Positions 34,521-42,379 of a DNA stretch of 64,000 nt are shown in pieces (position 1 is the stretch's first letter; each line of letters opens with the position of its first letter). Under the pieces are notes generated by a model that worked only from the letters and a program-made list of their open reading frames with translations, made no database searches and had not been told where the DNA came from. The DNA is from Tsukamurella asaccharolytica (GTDB taxonomy: Bacteria; Actinomycetota; Actinomycetes; Mycobacteriales; Mycobacteriaceae): NCBI RefSeq assembly GCF_007858435.1, contig NZ_VIGW01000009.1, positions 1-64,000 of the forward strand, written 5' to 3'. The position numbers and the translations under genes are program-made.

Positions 34521-35345
34521 TCACGATGCTCCCCGCGTCAGATGATGTGCCGCGAGGTCCGCGACGGCGAAATCCCGTTCCCGACCGTCGGTGTCGCCGT
34601 CCTCGTCGAACCACGCGGCGGAGAGCCCCGCGAAGGCGATCACCCACTGCAGCAGGCGATCGCGGGGCACGCCGGACGCGGCGACGATCACGTCGAGCTG
34701 ACGCGCGAACCGGGCCGGATCCGCCGCGGACGGTAGGTCGGGGTTCGTCAGCAGGTTGGCGTAGTCGTAGCCGCGCTCGCCGACCACGCACTTCGGATCG
34801 ATCGCCAGCCAGCCCCGCACGCCGAAGTCGAGGACGTTGGCGTGATGCACGTCGCCGTGCAGGACCACCTTGTCGCGCGGCTCTGCGAGCAATGCCTCCG
34901 CCGCCGCCCACGACCGCCGGTACCGCTCATCCGCGCCGCGGGCCGCCGCGAGGGAGCCGAACCATTCGCGCAGGGGGACGAGGCGGACAGCGGGGGAGTC
35001 AGGACGGGGCCTGTGCAGGTGTTCGACGGTGCCGCACAGGATCCGGGTCGCCTCGTCGTCGCGGCCGCCCAGTGCCATCGCCATGAGGTCGCTCGAGCCC
35101 GTCGCCCGCTCCATCAGCACCGTGTCGCCCTCGTGCGCGAACACCTCGGCGGCGCCGTCGCCGCCCCACCACCGCAGCACCGCGGCGCCCGCCCGCTCCT
35201 CGGCGGAATTCGCCCGCTTGAGCATCGCGGCGCGGCCGCGCCACCGCACGGGCAGCAGATCGCTGCCGGGCGTGGCGATCGGCGCACCGTCGGGGGAGGC
35301 GGCCCAGCGTGCGAGGACCTCCCGCCAGGGATCGAGTGGATGCAC
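34521..35345 (-). CDS. APH(6)-like aminoglycoside/hydroxyurea phosphotransferase family protein
   Basis: This protein of about 274 residues has the phosphotransferase kinase fold. It shows the Brenner-type motif VVLHGDVHHANVLD (catalytic D) and LAIDPKCVVGERGYDYANLL (metal-binding D), as in streptomycin 6-kinase-like proteins. The true substrate cannot be read from sequence; many chromosomal members do not give resistance. GTG at 35345 gives the family-typical N-terminus HPLDPWREVLARW; ATG at 35369 adds eight residues and is also possible. It is divergent from the DUF385 gene. Confidence 0.85.
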   Translation of the reverse strand: MHPLDPWREVLARWAASPDGAPIATPGSDLLPVRWRGRAAMLKRANSAEERAGAAVLRWWGGDGAAEVFAHEGDTVLMERATGSSDLMAMALGGRDDEATRILCGTVEHLHRPRPDSPAVRLVPLREWFGSLAAARGADERYRRSWAAAEALLAEPRDKVVLHGDVHHANVLDFGVRGWLAIDPKCVVGERGYDYANLLTNPDLPSAADPARFARQLDVIVAASGVPRDRLLQWVIAFAGLSAAWFDEDGDTDGRERDFAVADLAAHHLTRGAS

Positions 35346-35378
35346 AGCAGTCGATCCTAGGGGGCGCATGATGGTCGG

Positions 35379-35864
35379 ATGAGTGACGACGAGGGTGAAC
35401 CTTCAGTGGCGATGGCGCGGGTGCGGGCGCATGATGACAACGTGAGCGACTTCAATCAGGGCATCATCGACGAGTTCCGCGCCAACGGCGGCACCGTGAC
35501 CGCCATGGGCTTCGGGCGGGCACTCGTGCTCGTCCACAGCACCGGCGCTAAATCCGGAGCCCCGCGGGTGAATCCGCTGGCCGCGATACGCGACGACGAG
35601 GGCTGGCTGCTCCCCGCCTCCGCCGGCGGATCGCCGAAGAACCCCGCCTGGTACCACAATCTGCGAGCGCACCCGGATATCGAGATCGAGTACCCGAACG
35701 ACGAGGGTGGGATCTCGACCGCACAGGTCTCGGCCCACGAGCTGACCGGCGCTGCCCGCGACGAGGCGTGGGCGCGGTTCGTCGCGCGGTCGAGCAGCTT
35801 CGCCGAGTACGAGAAGACGGCGCAGGGGCGCGTGATCCCTGTCTTCCGGTTGACCCCGCGCTGA
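35379..35864 (+). CDS. Deazaflavin (F420)-dependent nitroreductase-like DUF385 protein
   Basis: This protein of up to 161 residues belongs to the Ddn/DUF385 split-barrel family, whose members bind coenzyme F420. Diagnostic segments are LVLVHSTGAKSGAPRVNPLAA, SAGGSPKNPAWYHNLRAHPDIEIEYP and EYEKTAQGRVIPVFRLTPR. The first frame start is ATG 35379, but GTG at 35442 gives the more usual N-terminus (SDFNQGIIDEFRANGG), about 140 residues. The substrate is unknown; relatives reduce quinones and nitroimidazoles. Confidence 0.88.
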   Translation: MSDDEGEPSVAMARVRAHDDNVSDFNQGIIDEFRANGGTVTAMGFGRALVLVHSTGAKSGAPRVNPLAAIRDDEGWLLPASAGGSPKNPAWYHNLRAHPDIEIEYPNDEGGISTAQVSAHELTGAARDEAWARFVARSSSFAEYEKTAQGRVIPVFRLTPR

Positions 35865-35877
35865 TCTCCGCGCCGAC

Positions 35878-37356
35878 TCAGACCCGCGCCGGATCCGGTG
35901 CTGGTTTCCGGTCGCGCATCACGACGAACGCCGCGATCGCGGTGACCACCAAGACCGCGCTGGACACGCCGACCGTCGTGGTGACGGCGTCGACCCACGC
36001 CGACCGGGCGGCGTCGGCCAGCGCTGCGCCGTCGGGCCCGGCGATCCCCTCCGCCAGCGACAGGGTGTCGCCGAGCGTGCGCGCCATCCCGTCGTGCCGG
36101 GTGAAGACCGCCGTGGCCACGGAGCCGAGCACCGCGAGCCCCAGAGCCGTGCCGAGCTCGAAGCTCATCTCCGACATCGCGGAGGCCTGGCCCGCCCGCT
36201 CGCGCGGGGCGGTATCGAGGGCGACCGCCGAGACGAACGTGAACAGCGTGCCGTAGCCGACGCCGGCGAGGACGGTACCGAGCACGTACAGCCAGGCGGG
36301 GCCGACGGTGCCGAGCCCGACGAGCAGCAGCTGGCCCGCGGCGGAGAACAGCAGGGCGGCGACGAACGTGCTGCGCCGGCCGAGGTATCGCTCGATCCAC
36401 GGCGCACGCATCGAGAAGTAGGCGACGACGGCGGCGGCGGGCAGGCCCAGAAGCGCCGCGGCGAGCACGTCGAAGCCGACCACCGACTGCAGGTAGATGC
36501 CCGTGAGGTACGACATCGAGCTCAGCGTCGACACTGCAAGGATCGTGCCGGCGATGGCCATCGCGAAGTAGCGGTTGCGGAACAGGTCGAAAGGGATCAG
36601 GGGGTGCTCCGCGCGACGTTGCTGCACGATGAACGCGATCAGCGCGATCGCGCCGACGGCACTGGCCGCCAGGGTAGTGCCGTCGACGCCGTGCCCCGCC
36701 GCCGATTTCACCGCGTAGACCAGGGGGAAGATGGCGGCCATCGAGAGTGCGACGCCCGCCAGATCGAACGGTGTCGTCGTACCGCTGCGGAACTCCGGGA
36801 TCAGCAGGGGGCCGGCGATCAGGAAGGCCAGGAAGACCGGAGCGTTGATCAGGAACACCGAGCCCCACCAGAAGTGGTGCAGCAGCACTCCGCCGATGAC
36901 CGGGCCGACCGCCATGCCGAACGAGAACGCCGCGGTCCACACGCCGACTGCGATGCCTCGGGCCTTCGGGTCGTGGAACATGTTGGCGATGAGCGCCAGG
37001 CTGGCCGGCAGGAGGGTCGCGCCACCGACGCCCATGAGGGCGCGCGCGGCGATGAGCAGTTCCGGCGACGGCGCGAAGGCGGCGATCACCGAGGCGACGC
37101 CGAAAAGAGCGGCTCCCCAGGTCATGAGGCGGCGGCGCCCCCAGCGGTCGCCGAGGTTGCCCATCGTGATGAGCAGGCCGGCCAGCATGAACGGGTAGAT
37201 GTCGAGGATCCACAGCTGCTCGGCCGAGGTCGGATGCAGCGCGGCCGTGAGGTGGGGCATCGCCAGGTACAGCACCGACGCGTCCATCGAGACCAGGAAC
37301 ACCGGCAGCAGCAGCGCGGCGAGTCCGGCCCAGGCGCGGCGCGGGGTGGTCGACAC
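35878..37356 (-). CDS. DHA2-type MFS multidrug exporter (14 TM helices)
   Basis: This 492-residue integral membrane protein of the major facilitator superfamily is a likely proton-driven drug efflux pump of the EmrB/QacA/LfrA kind. Motif A is visible after helix 2 (GNLGDRWGRRRL), and the helix-1 motif D1-like segment VSMDASVLYLAMPHL is conserved, as is the motif C-like GMAVGPVIGGVL in helix 5. GTG at 37356 has GAGGAG 6 nt upstream, so the longer frame to 37404 is rejected. It lies just downstream of the MerR-HEAT gene on the same strand, which suggests that this regulator may respond to or control it. Confidence 0.92.
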   Translation of the reverse strand: MSTTPRRAWAGLAALLLPVFLVSMDASVLYLAMPHLTAALHPTSAEQLWILDIYPFMLAGLLITMGNLGDRWGRRRLMTWGAALFGVASVIAAFAPSPELLIAARALMGVGGATLLPASLALIANMFHDPKARGIAVGVWTAAFSFGMAVGPVIGGVLLHHFWWGSVFLINAPVFLAFLIAGPLLIPEFRSGTTTPFDLAGVALSMAAIFPLVYAVKSAAGHGVDGTTLAASAVGAIALIAFIVQQRRAEHPLIPFDLFRNRYFAMAIAGTILAVSTLSSMSYLTGIYLQSVVGFDVLAAALLGLPAAAVVAYFSMRAPWIERYLGRRSTFVAALLFSAAGQLLLVGLGTVGPAWLYVLGTVLAGVGYGTLFTFVSAVALDTAPRERAGQASAMSEMSFELGTALGLAVLGSVATAVFTRHDGMARTLGDTLSLAEGIAGPDGAALADAARSAWVDAVTTTVGVSSAVLVVTAIAAFVVMRDRKPAPDPARV

Positions 37357-37432
37357 GACGAACTCCTCTACAGCGATCTCGACAGGCATCGACGGCGTGC
37401 GCACGCCGGCTGGCTACAGGGTACGCAGCAGC

Positions 37433-38404
37433 TCAGCGTCGCAGGATGAACGCTGCGGTGCCGGCGATCCGCGGGTCGGCGTCGTCGGCGAGTCCGCGCA
37501 GCGCCGCCTCCGCGCCGGTGGTGGGGATCTCGGCGAGGGCCTGCACCGCCCGCTGGCGGACCGCGTAGTCGTCCGCATCCCGCGCCATCGTCGCCAGCTC
37601 GGCGGCGAGGTCGTCTGCATCGGGGTCCGTCGCCGCGATCGTCCCGAGCGCCTCCGCGGCGTCGACGTCCTTCTCGCCGTCCCGCACCATGCGCAGCAGC
37701 TGCGGAGCGGCCGCGCTGTCGCCTCGGCGCCCCAGCGCGACGGCCGCGATCACCCGCACGGCGTCGTCGTCGTGCCCCAGCGCCGCCCGCAGCGCCTCGT
37801 CCTGACCGGGCGCTGCGGCGAGGGCCAGGGCGGCGCGACGGCGGACGGCGGGATCGGGAGAGCCCAGCGCGGCGACGAGCGGCGCGAAGTCCGGCCCATC
37901 GGACTGGGTGAGGGCCCAGCGCAGCGCCCCCGCGACATTGGTGCTCTCCTCTTTGAGGAGCGCCTCGGCGAGCGCGTCGGCGGGAGCCCGCCCCGTGAGC
38001 GCGGCGCGCTGTCGCGCCCCGGGCGTGGCGCTGGTCAGGCGCGAGAGCAGTCCCACCACGTCGAGGACTTGCTCCCACCCGTCCGGACCGGCGGCGGAGA
38101 CCCGCTCCAGCCGCTCCACGAGCTCCGTCTCCAGCCGGACCCGTTCGCGGGCGCGGGCGATCATGTCCGCGACGATCCGATCGGGCGCGAACGAGGGGTC
38201 GTCGAGCGCCCGCCCGATCTCCTTGAGGGACAACCCGAGCGAGCGGAGGCTCTCCACGTGAAAGATGCGGCGGATGTCCTCCTCGGAGTACTCGCGGTAG
38301 CCGGACGACGACCGCTGGGACGGACACACCAGCCCTAGCGAGTCGTAATGCCGCAGCATCCGCGCACTCACCCCCGAGCGTCGCGCCACTTCGCCGATCT
38401 GCAT
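37433..38404 (-). CDS. MerR-family regulator fused to HEAT repeats
   Basis: This 323-residue protein has a MerR helix-turn-helix (about 1-75; MQIGEVARRSGVSARMLRHYDSLGLV) and a linking helix (about 80-105), followed by an array of alpha-helical HEAT-like repeats (about 170-320; for example PDPAVRRRAALALAA and DDYAVRQRAVQALAEIP). The repeats take the place of the usual ligand domain, so the signal may be a protein partner. It follows the HEAT protein gene by 19 nt and precedes the DHA2 exporter, all on the minus strand. Confidence 0.9.
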   Translation of the reverse strand: MQIGEVARRSGVSARMLRHYDSLGLVCPSQRSSSGYREYSEEDIRRIFHVESLRSLGLSLKEIGRALDDPSFAPDRIVADMIARARERVRLETELVERLERVSAAGPDGWEQVLDVVGLLSRLTSATPGARQRAALTGRAPADALAEALLKEESTNVAGALRWALTQSDGPDFAPLVAALGSPDPAVRRRAALALAAAPGQDEALRAALGHDDDAVRVIAAVALGRRGDSAAAPQLLRMVRDGEKDVDAAEALGTIAATDPDADDLAAELATMARDADDYAVRQRAVQALAEIPTTGAEAALRGLADDADPRIAGTAAFILRR

Positions 38405-38423
38405 CGTTCTGCGGTCCCCTCGA

Positions 38424-39053
38424 TCAATTCGCGCGCCCGAGTGCCGCGACCCGTCGGGCCTCGTGCACGGCGCTCGCCCATCCGGAGTCGGGATCCTCGA
38501 GCAGGCGCTCGGTCTCCGCGACGTGCTCGCGGGCGGCGTCGGTAGCCGGTGCGCCGACCAGGGCGGAGGCGCCCTCGTCGCCGAGCGCCAGGATCGCGCG
38601 GCTCAGGCTGCGGCGCGTCTCCGCGTCGCCGCGCCCCAGCTGCGCGACGAACGCACGGGCGGCGGACCGTCGGGCAGCGGCGTCCGGCGCGAGCGACCCG
38701 GACGCGCGCCACGCGGCCTTCGCGACCTCGTCGTCGGCGTCGCCCGTGAGCGCGAGGATCTCGCCGAAGGCAGCCGCGGCCTCGGCGCCGCCGATCTTCG
38801 ACAGCGAGTGCAAGGCCTGACTCCGGGCCTGCGGCACGGGCGAACCGAGCTCCGCGCGGAGCAGCGGCACGCTCTCGGCCGCCGGCAAGCGCGTGAGGGC
38901 CCACGTGAGCATGTCGCGGACGAAGAAGTCGGGTTCGACCGCACTGCGCGCGACCAGAGCCGCCGCAGGGACGGTTCCGGGCGCGGTGCCCGCATCGAGG
39001 GCCGCGCGCAGGCGGATCGAGGCGTTCTGATGGTCGAGCGGGGTCCGGGCCAT
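38424..39053 (-). CDS. HEAT-repeat protein
   Basis: This 209-residue protein is built of HEAT-like helical repeats (for example EPDFFVRDMLTWALTRLP, SPVPQARSQALHSLSKIG and DADDEVAKAAWRASGSL). It has no enzyme motif. ATG at 39053 lies 8 nt after an AGGAGG site. It is the first gene of an operon with the MerR-HEAT regulator. Similar repeats in both proteins suggest that they contact each other or the same partner. Confidence 0.85.
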   Translation of the reverse strand: MARTPLDHQNASIRLRAALDAGTAPGTVPAAALVARSAVEPDFFVRDMLTWALTRLPAAESVPLLRAELGSPVPQARSQALHSLSKIGGAEAAAAFGEILALTGDADDEVAKAAWRASGSLAPDAAARRSAARAFVAQLGRGDAETRRSLSRAILALGDEGASALVGAPATDAAREHVAETERLLEDPDSGWASAVHEARRVAALGRAN

Positions 39054-39135
39054 GGCGGCCACCTCCTGTGGGTCGTCGGTGGCTCGATGGAAGACCCTGC
39101 CACTGTGTCAAGGTCAAGCGCTGCAGGTCAGCGAC

Positions 39136-39321
39136 TCACTCCTTGTCGACGTCGACCACCTTCGCGCCGTCAGCGGCACGGACGACCGCGGCCGCTCCGT
39201 CGTGCGCGCCCTTGCGCGAGGCGTAGGCCTGGCCCGAGGCCACGACCTCACCGTTGCCGGCCTTGAGCCGGAAGCGGAACTTGCCTGCGTTGTCCTCGTA
39301 CACCTCGAACTTGCCTGCCAT
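39136..39321 (-). CDS. YegP family small protein (DUF1508)
   Basis: This 61-residue protein consists of one DUF1508 unit: KFEVYEDNAGKFRFRLKAGNGEVVASGQAY followed by KGAHDGAAAVVRAA and VVDVD. E. coli YegP has two such units, while single-unit forms are common in actinobacteria. The function is unknown. It is upstream of the HEAT operon, and the spacing suggests its own promoter. Confidence 0.9.
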   Translation of the reverse strand: MAGKFEVYEDNAGKFRFRLKAGNGEVVASGQAYASRKGAHDGAAAVVRAADGAKVVDVDKE

Positions 39322-39526
39322 GGGGAGTGCCTTTCTCGTGGTGATCCCCGTCGTCGGGGCCGGATGCAGCGTATGACGTCACCCACAAGAATGTGAGGTG
39401 AAGACCCCGACACGCCGGGCCCGGATCGGTGCGATCGGAACCATCGTCAGCGTGCGCTCGGCTGCTCTCCGGGCGCGTGGCTATCGTGGGGCGAAGACGG
39501 CAACGACGACAGGGGTGGCAACGCAG

Positions 39527-40645
39527 ATGGGGATCATGGACAGGGTCCGGGGCGAGCTCGTCGACATCATCGAGTGGCTCGAGGATGACCGATCGACGAT
39601 GGCGTGGCGGTTCCCGCGCTACAACAACGAGATCAAGAACGGCGCGGAGCTCATCGTGCGCGAGGGGCAGGAGGCGCTCTTCGTCTACCGGGGGCAGCTC
39701 GCGGACCGGTACGGCCCGGGCAACTACCGGCTGGTCTCCGAGAACATGCCGGTCATGTCCACGCTGCAGGGATGGCCGCACGGCTTCAAGAGCCCGTTCC
39801 GCAGCGAGGTCTACTTCATCAACACCCGTCCCATCACCGACCTGCGCTGGGGCACGGCGAACCCGATCACCATCCGGGACCAGGACTTCGGCATGGTCCA
39901 GGTGCGCGCCAACGGGCTGTGCATCGTCCGGGTGGTGGACTCGCCGACCTTCCTGCGCCAGGTGATCGGCACCGACTCCAACGTGGACTCCGACGAGATC
40001 GCCGAGCTGCTGCGACGCACCATCACCACCGCCTTCTCCGAGATGCTCATCGAGACCGGCGTGGGCGCGATCGACCTGCAGGCCCGGCAGCGTGAACTCG
40101 CCGCGAAGCTGCAGGAGTACGTGCAGTCGAAGATCAACCAGCCGTACGGGCTCGCGTGTGAGGCCATCGAACTCAACATCTCCCTACCCGACGAGATCAC
40201 GCAGGCCATGACGCGCGGCGTCGCGCGCGGCGTGGAGGCGAAGGGTTACTACGGGAACATCGGCGATATGAACCGCTTCCAGCAGGGCCGCGCCGCCGAC
40301 GCCATGCTCGGCGCCGCCACGAACGAGGGCGGCGGCGGGGCCGGCGACTTCCTCGGCGCGGGAATGGGCATGGCCATGGGGCAGCAGTTCGCGCAGAACT
40401 TCCAGAACCAGGCCACCCCGCAGCAGCAGGCGCCGCCGCCCCTGCCGAACGCGCAGGCCTTCCACGTCGAGCAGAACGGCCAGTCGGCCGGCCCGTTCCC
40501 CATCGAGCAGCTGCGCACCATGAACCTCACCCCGCAGACGTTGGTGTGGTCACCCACGCTCAGCGGCTGGACGCCGGCCGGGCAGGTGCCCGCCCTGTCG
40601 TCGTTGTTCGGGCAGACGCCGCCCCCGTTGCCGCCACGGTCGTAG
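39527..40645 (+). CDS. SPFH-domain (virion-core-like) protein with C-terminal GYF_2 domain
   Basis: This 372-residue protein has an SPFH/band-7-like domain (about 15-240) of the type seen in Bacillus YdjI and poxvirus 'virion core' homologues (for example WRFPRYNNEIKNGAELIVREGQEALFVYRG), followed by a glycine- and glutamine-rich linker. The C-terminal GYF_2 domain (about 310-360) contains the diagnostic QNGQSAGPFPIEQLR. ATG at 39527 is preferred after AGGGGTGG. It is followed by the zinc-ribbon membrane protein with a 2-nt gap. The set resembles the YdjFGHI membrane-stress system of Bacillus; a PspA-like partner is not adjacent. Confidence 0.88.
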   Translation: MGIMDRVRGELVDIIEWLEDDRSTMAWRFPRYNNEIKNGAELIVREGQEALFVYRGQLADRYGPGNYRLVSENMPVMSTLQGWPHGFKSPFRSEVYFINTRPITDLRWGTANPITIRDQDFGMVQVRANGLCIVRVVDSPTFLRQVIGTDSNVDSDEIAELLRRTITTAFSEMLIETGVGAIDLQARQRELAAKLQEYVQSKINQPYGLACEAIELNISLPDEITQAMTRGVARGVEAKGYYGNIGDMNRFQQGRAADAMLGAATNEGGGGAGDFLGAGMGMAMGQQFAQNFQNQATPQQQAPPPLPNAQAFHVEQNGQSAGPFPIEQLRTMNLTPQTLVWSPTLSGWTPAGQVPALSSLFGQTPPPLPPRS

Positions 40646-40647
40646 CG

Positions 40648-41883
40648 ATGACGACGCCGCCTCCGCTGCCCGGTGGTCCCGGGCGGCCACCCGAGCAGCC
40701 GCGCCCGCCGCAGCCACCCCGCCCACCTGCCCCCGCGCGCCCTTCCCCGCTGCTGCCCGGCGTCCCATCGGCGAACGACCGCGAGATGCTGCAGATCACC
40801 GAACAGACCCGCACCTACCCGTGCGGGAACTGCGGCGATGCCCTGGTCTACGACCCGGCGATCGGGAAGCTGCGCTCGCCCAGCTGCGGCAGCACCTACC
40901 CGGTGCTGCTCGACAGCGCCAAGGCGCTGGTCCCGCACCCACTGGGACCCACCATGAACGCGCTGTACGCCCACGCCGCGTCGGCGGAACAGGTGCGAGT
41001 CGTCGACCACGAGGTGGTGTGCCAGAACTGCGGCGGGCACACGTTGTTCAGCGGCACGCTCACCGCCGTGCGCTGCCCGTACTGCAACACTCCGATCCAG
41101 CGGACCGACGTCCAGGTGGCGCCGGCCCGGCTTCCCATCGACGGGATCCTGCCGCTGCGGGTCGACGAGGACCAGGCCCGGCGGAACATCGAGTCCTGGG
41201 TCAACAGCCGCTGGTTCGCGCCGCGCGAGTTCAAGAAGTACCGCGTACTCGGCTCGTTCACCAGCGTCTACCTCTCGTACTACAGCTACGACGCCGAGGT
41301 GACCACCGACTACTCGGGGGCACGCGGCGTGCGCCGGACCCGGCGCGACCGCGACGGCAATATCGAGACCTACACCGACTGGTATCCGGCGAGCGGCAGG
41401 GTGCACGACAGCATCCGGCAGCTGGCCGAATCGGCCAACACGGGCCTCGACTCCGACCGGGTCCGGGCACTGGAGCCCTGGCCCACCGAGCAGTCGGTCT
41501 CGTACACGCCGGAGTTCGTCGCGGGCCACCTGGCCCGGACCTACGACGGGGACGCCGCGCAGGTCTTCGAGGCGCAGGCGCGGCCGCGGATCGAGGGCAT
41601 CATCGAGCACTCGGTGCGCCGCGACATCGGCGGCGATGAGCAGCGGATCAGCCGGATGAACCCGGTCTACCAGTCGATCGACTTCCTCTACTTGCTGATG
41701 CCCGTGTGGCTGCTCACCGTCACCTTCGCGAACAAGCCGTTCCAGGTCTTCGTCAACGGGGTGACCGGCGAAGTCCAAGGTCAGCGGCCGTGGAGCGCGA
41801 TCAAGATCGCCTTCGCCATCGCCCTGGGGTTGCTGCTCGTCGGGCTGGCGGTGTACCTCTACATGCAGGTCCGCGGCGGGTAG
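40648..41883 (+). CDS. Zinc-ribbon membrane protein, YdjG-like
   Basis: This 411-residue protein has a proline-rich N-terminus (3-40) and two zinc-ribbon pairs, CGNCGD with SPSCGS and CQNCGG with CPYCNTP (about 60-160). A mixed beta domain follows. The C-terminus has two hydrophobic segments, FLYLLMPVWLLTVTF (about 350-365) and IAFAIALGLLLVGLAVYLYM, that anchor it in the membrane. Bacillus YdjG, which recruits a PspA homologue with YdjH and YdjI, has a comparable layout. The partner SPFH protein is upstream with only 2 nt between the genes. Confidence 0.85.
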   Translation: MTTPPPLPGGPGRPPEQPRPPQPPRPPAPARPSPLLPGVPSANDREMLQITEQTRTYPCGNCGDALVYDPAIGKLRSPSCGSTYPVLLDSAKALVPHPLGPTMNALYAHAASAEQVRVVDHEVVCQNCGGHTLFSGTLTAVRCPYCNTPIQRTDVQVAPARLPIDGILPLRVDEDQARRNIESWVNSRWFAPREFKKYRVLGSFTSVYLSYYSYDAEVTTDYSGARGVRRTRRDRDGNIETYTDWYPASGRVHDSIRQLAESANTGLDSDRVRALEPWPTEQSVSYTPEFVAGHLARTYDGDAAQVFEAQARPRIEGIIEHSVRRDIGGDEQRISRMNPVYQSIDFLYLLMPVWLLTVTFANKPFQVFVNGVTGEVQGQRPWSAIKIAFAIALGLLLVGLAVYLYMQVRGG

Positions 41884-41909
41884 CCGCCGCGGCGACGAGG
41901 AGGTACGTC

Positions 41910-42344
41910 ATGTCGTGGATCTTCATGGTGATTCTCGCGGTCGTGGTGCTGGCCGTGCTCGCAGCGACCGGCTTCGCGATCGCGCTGGTACGCAACAGTC
42001 GCCGGCAGCAGCAGGCCGAGGCGGCGATGCCCTTCCCGTCCCGGGCCCCGTTGTCCTGGTCGGGCTCGCACGTCCCCGAGGCGCGTCTGCACCGCCGCAT
42101 CCGCACGGCGCTGCGCGCCTTCGAGCAGCCCGCGGGGGTCCTCTCGGCCGCGCAGCTCGACGCCCAGGTGACGCTCACCATCACCGCGCAGGAGATCGAC
42201 GACCGGCTCGTCGCCATCGCAGCCCTGCCGGAGACGGAGAAGGAGCCCGCTCTCGAGGCGGCCACCGCGGACGTCACCGAGCTGGAACGACGTATCGCCG
42301 ATACGGTGGTCGTGCGGCCCCAGCTCCCGCCCACGACGAGCTGA
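41910..42344 (+). CDS. Small membrane-anchored coiled-coil protein
   Basis: This 144-residue protein has one N-terminal membrane helix (about 3-25; IFMVILAVVVLAVLAATGFAIAL), a short basic stretch (RNSRRQQQ), and an alpha-helical soluble part with likely coiled coil (about 60-135). ATG at 41910 has GAGGAGGT upstream. It is 26 nt after the zinc-ribbon protein and probably completes a three-gene operon comparable to ydjG-ydjH-ydjI. Confidence 0.8.
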   Translation: MSWIFMVILAVVVLAVLAATGFAIALVRNSRRQQQAEAAMPFPSRAPLSWSGSHVPEARLHRRIRTALRAFEQPAGVLSAAQLDAQVTLTITAQEIDDRLVAIAALPETEKEPALEAATADVTELERRIADTVVVRPQLPPTTS

Positions 42345-42379
42345 CGAAAGCTGTCGGGGGCGATCACTAGACTGCCGGT

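Noticed and set aside
40249-41778. Long minus-strand frame opposite the SPFH and zinc-ribbon genes
   Set aside because: Shadow of two well-supported plus-strand genes.
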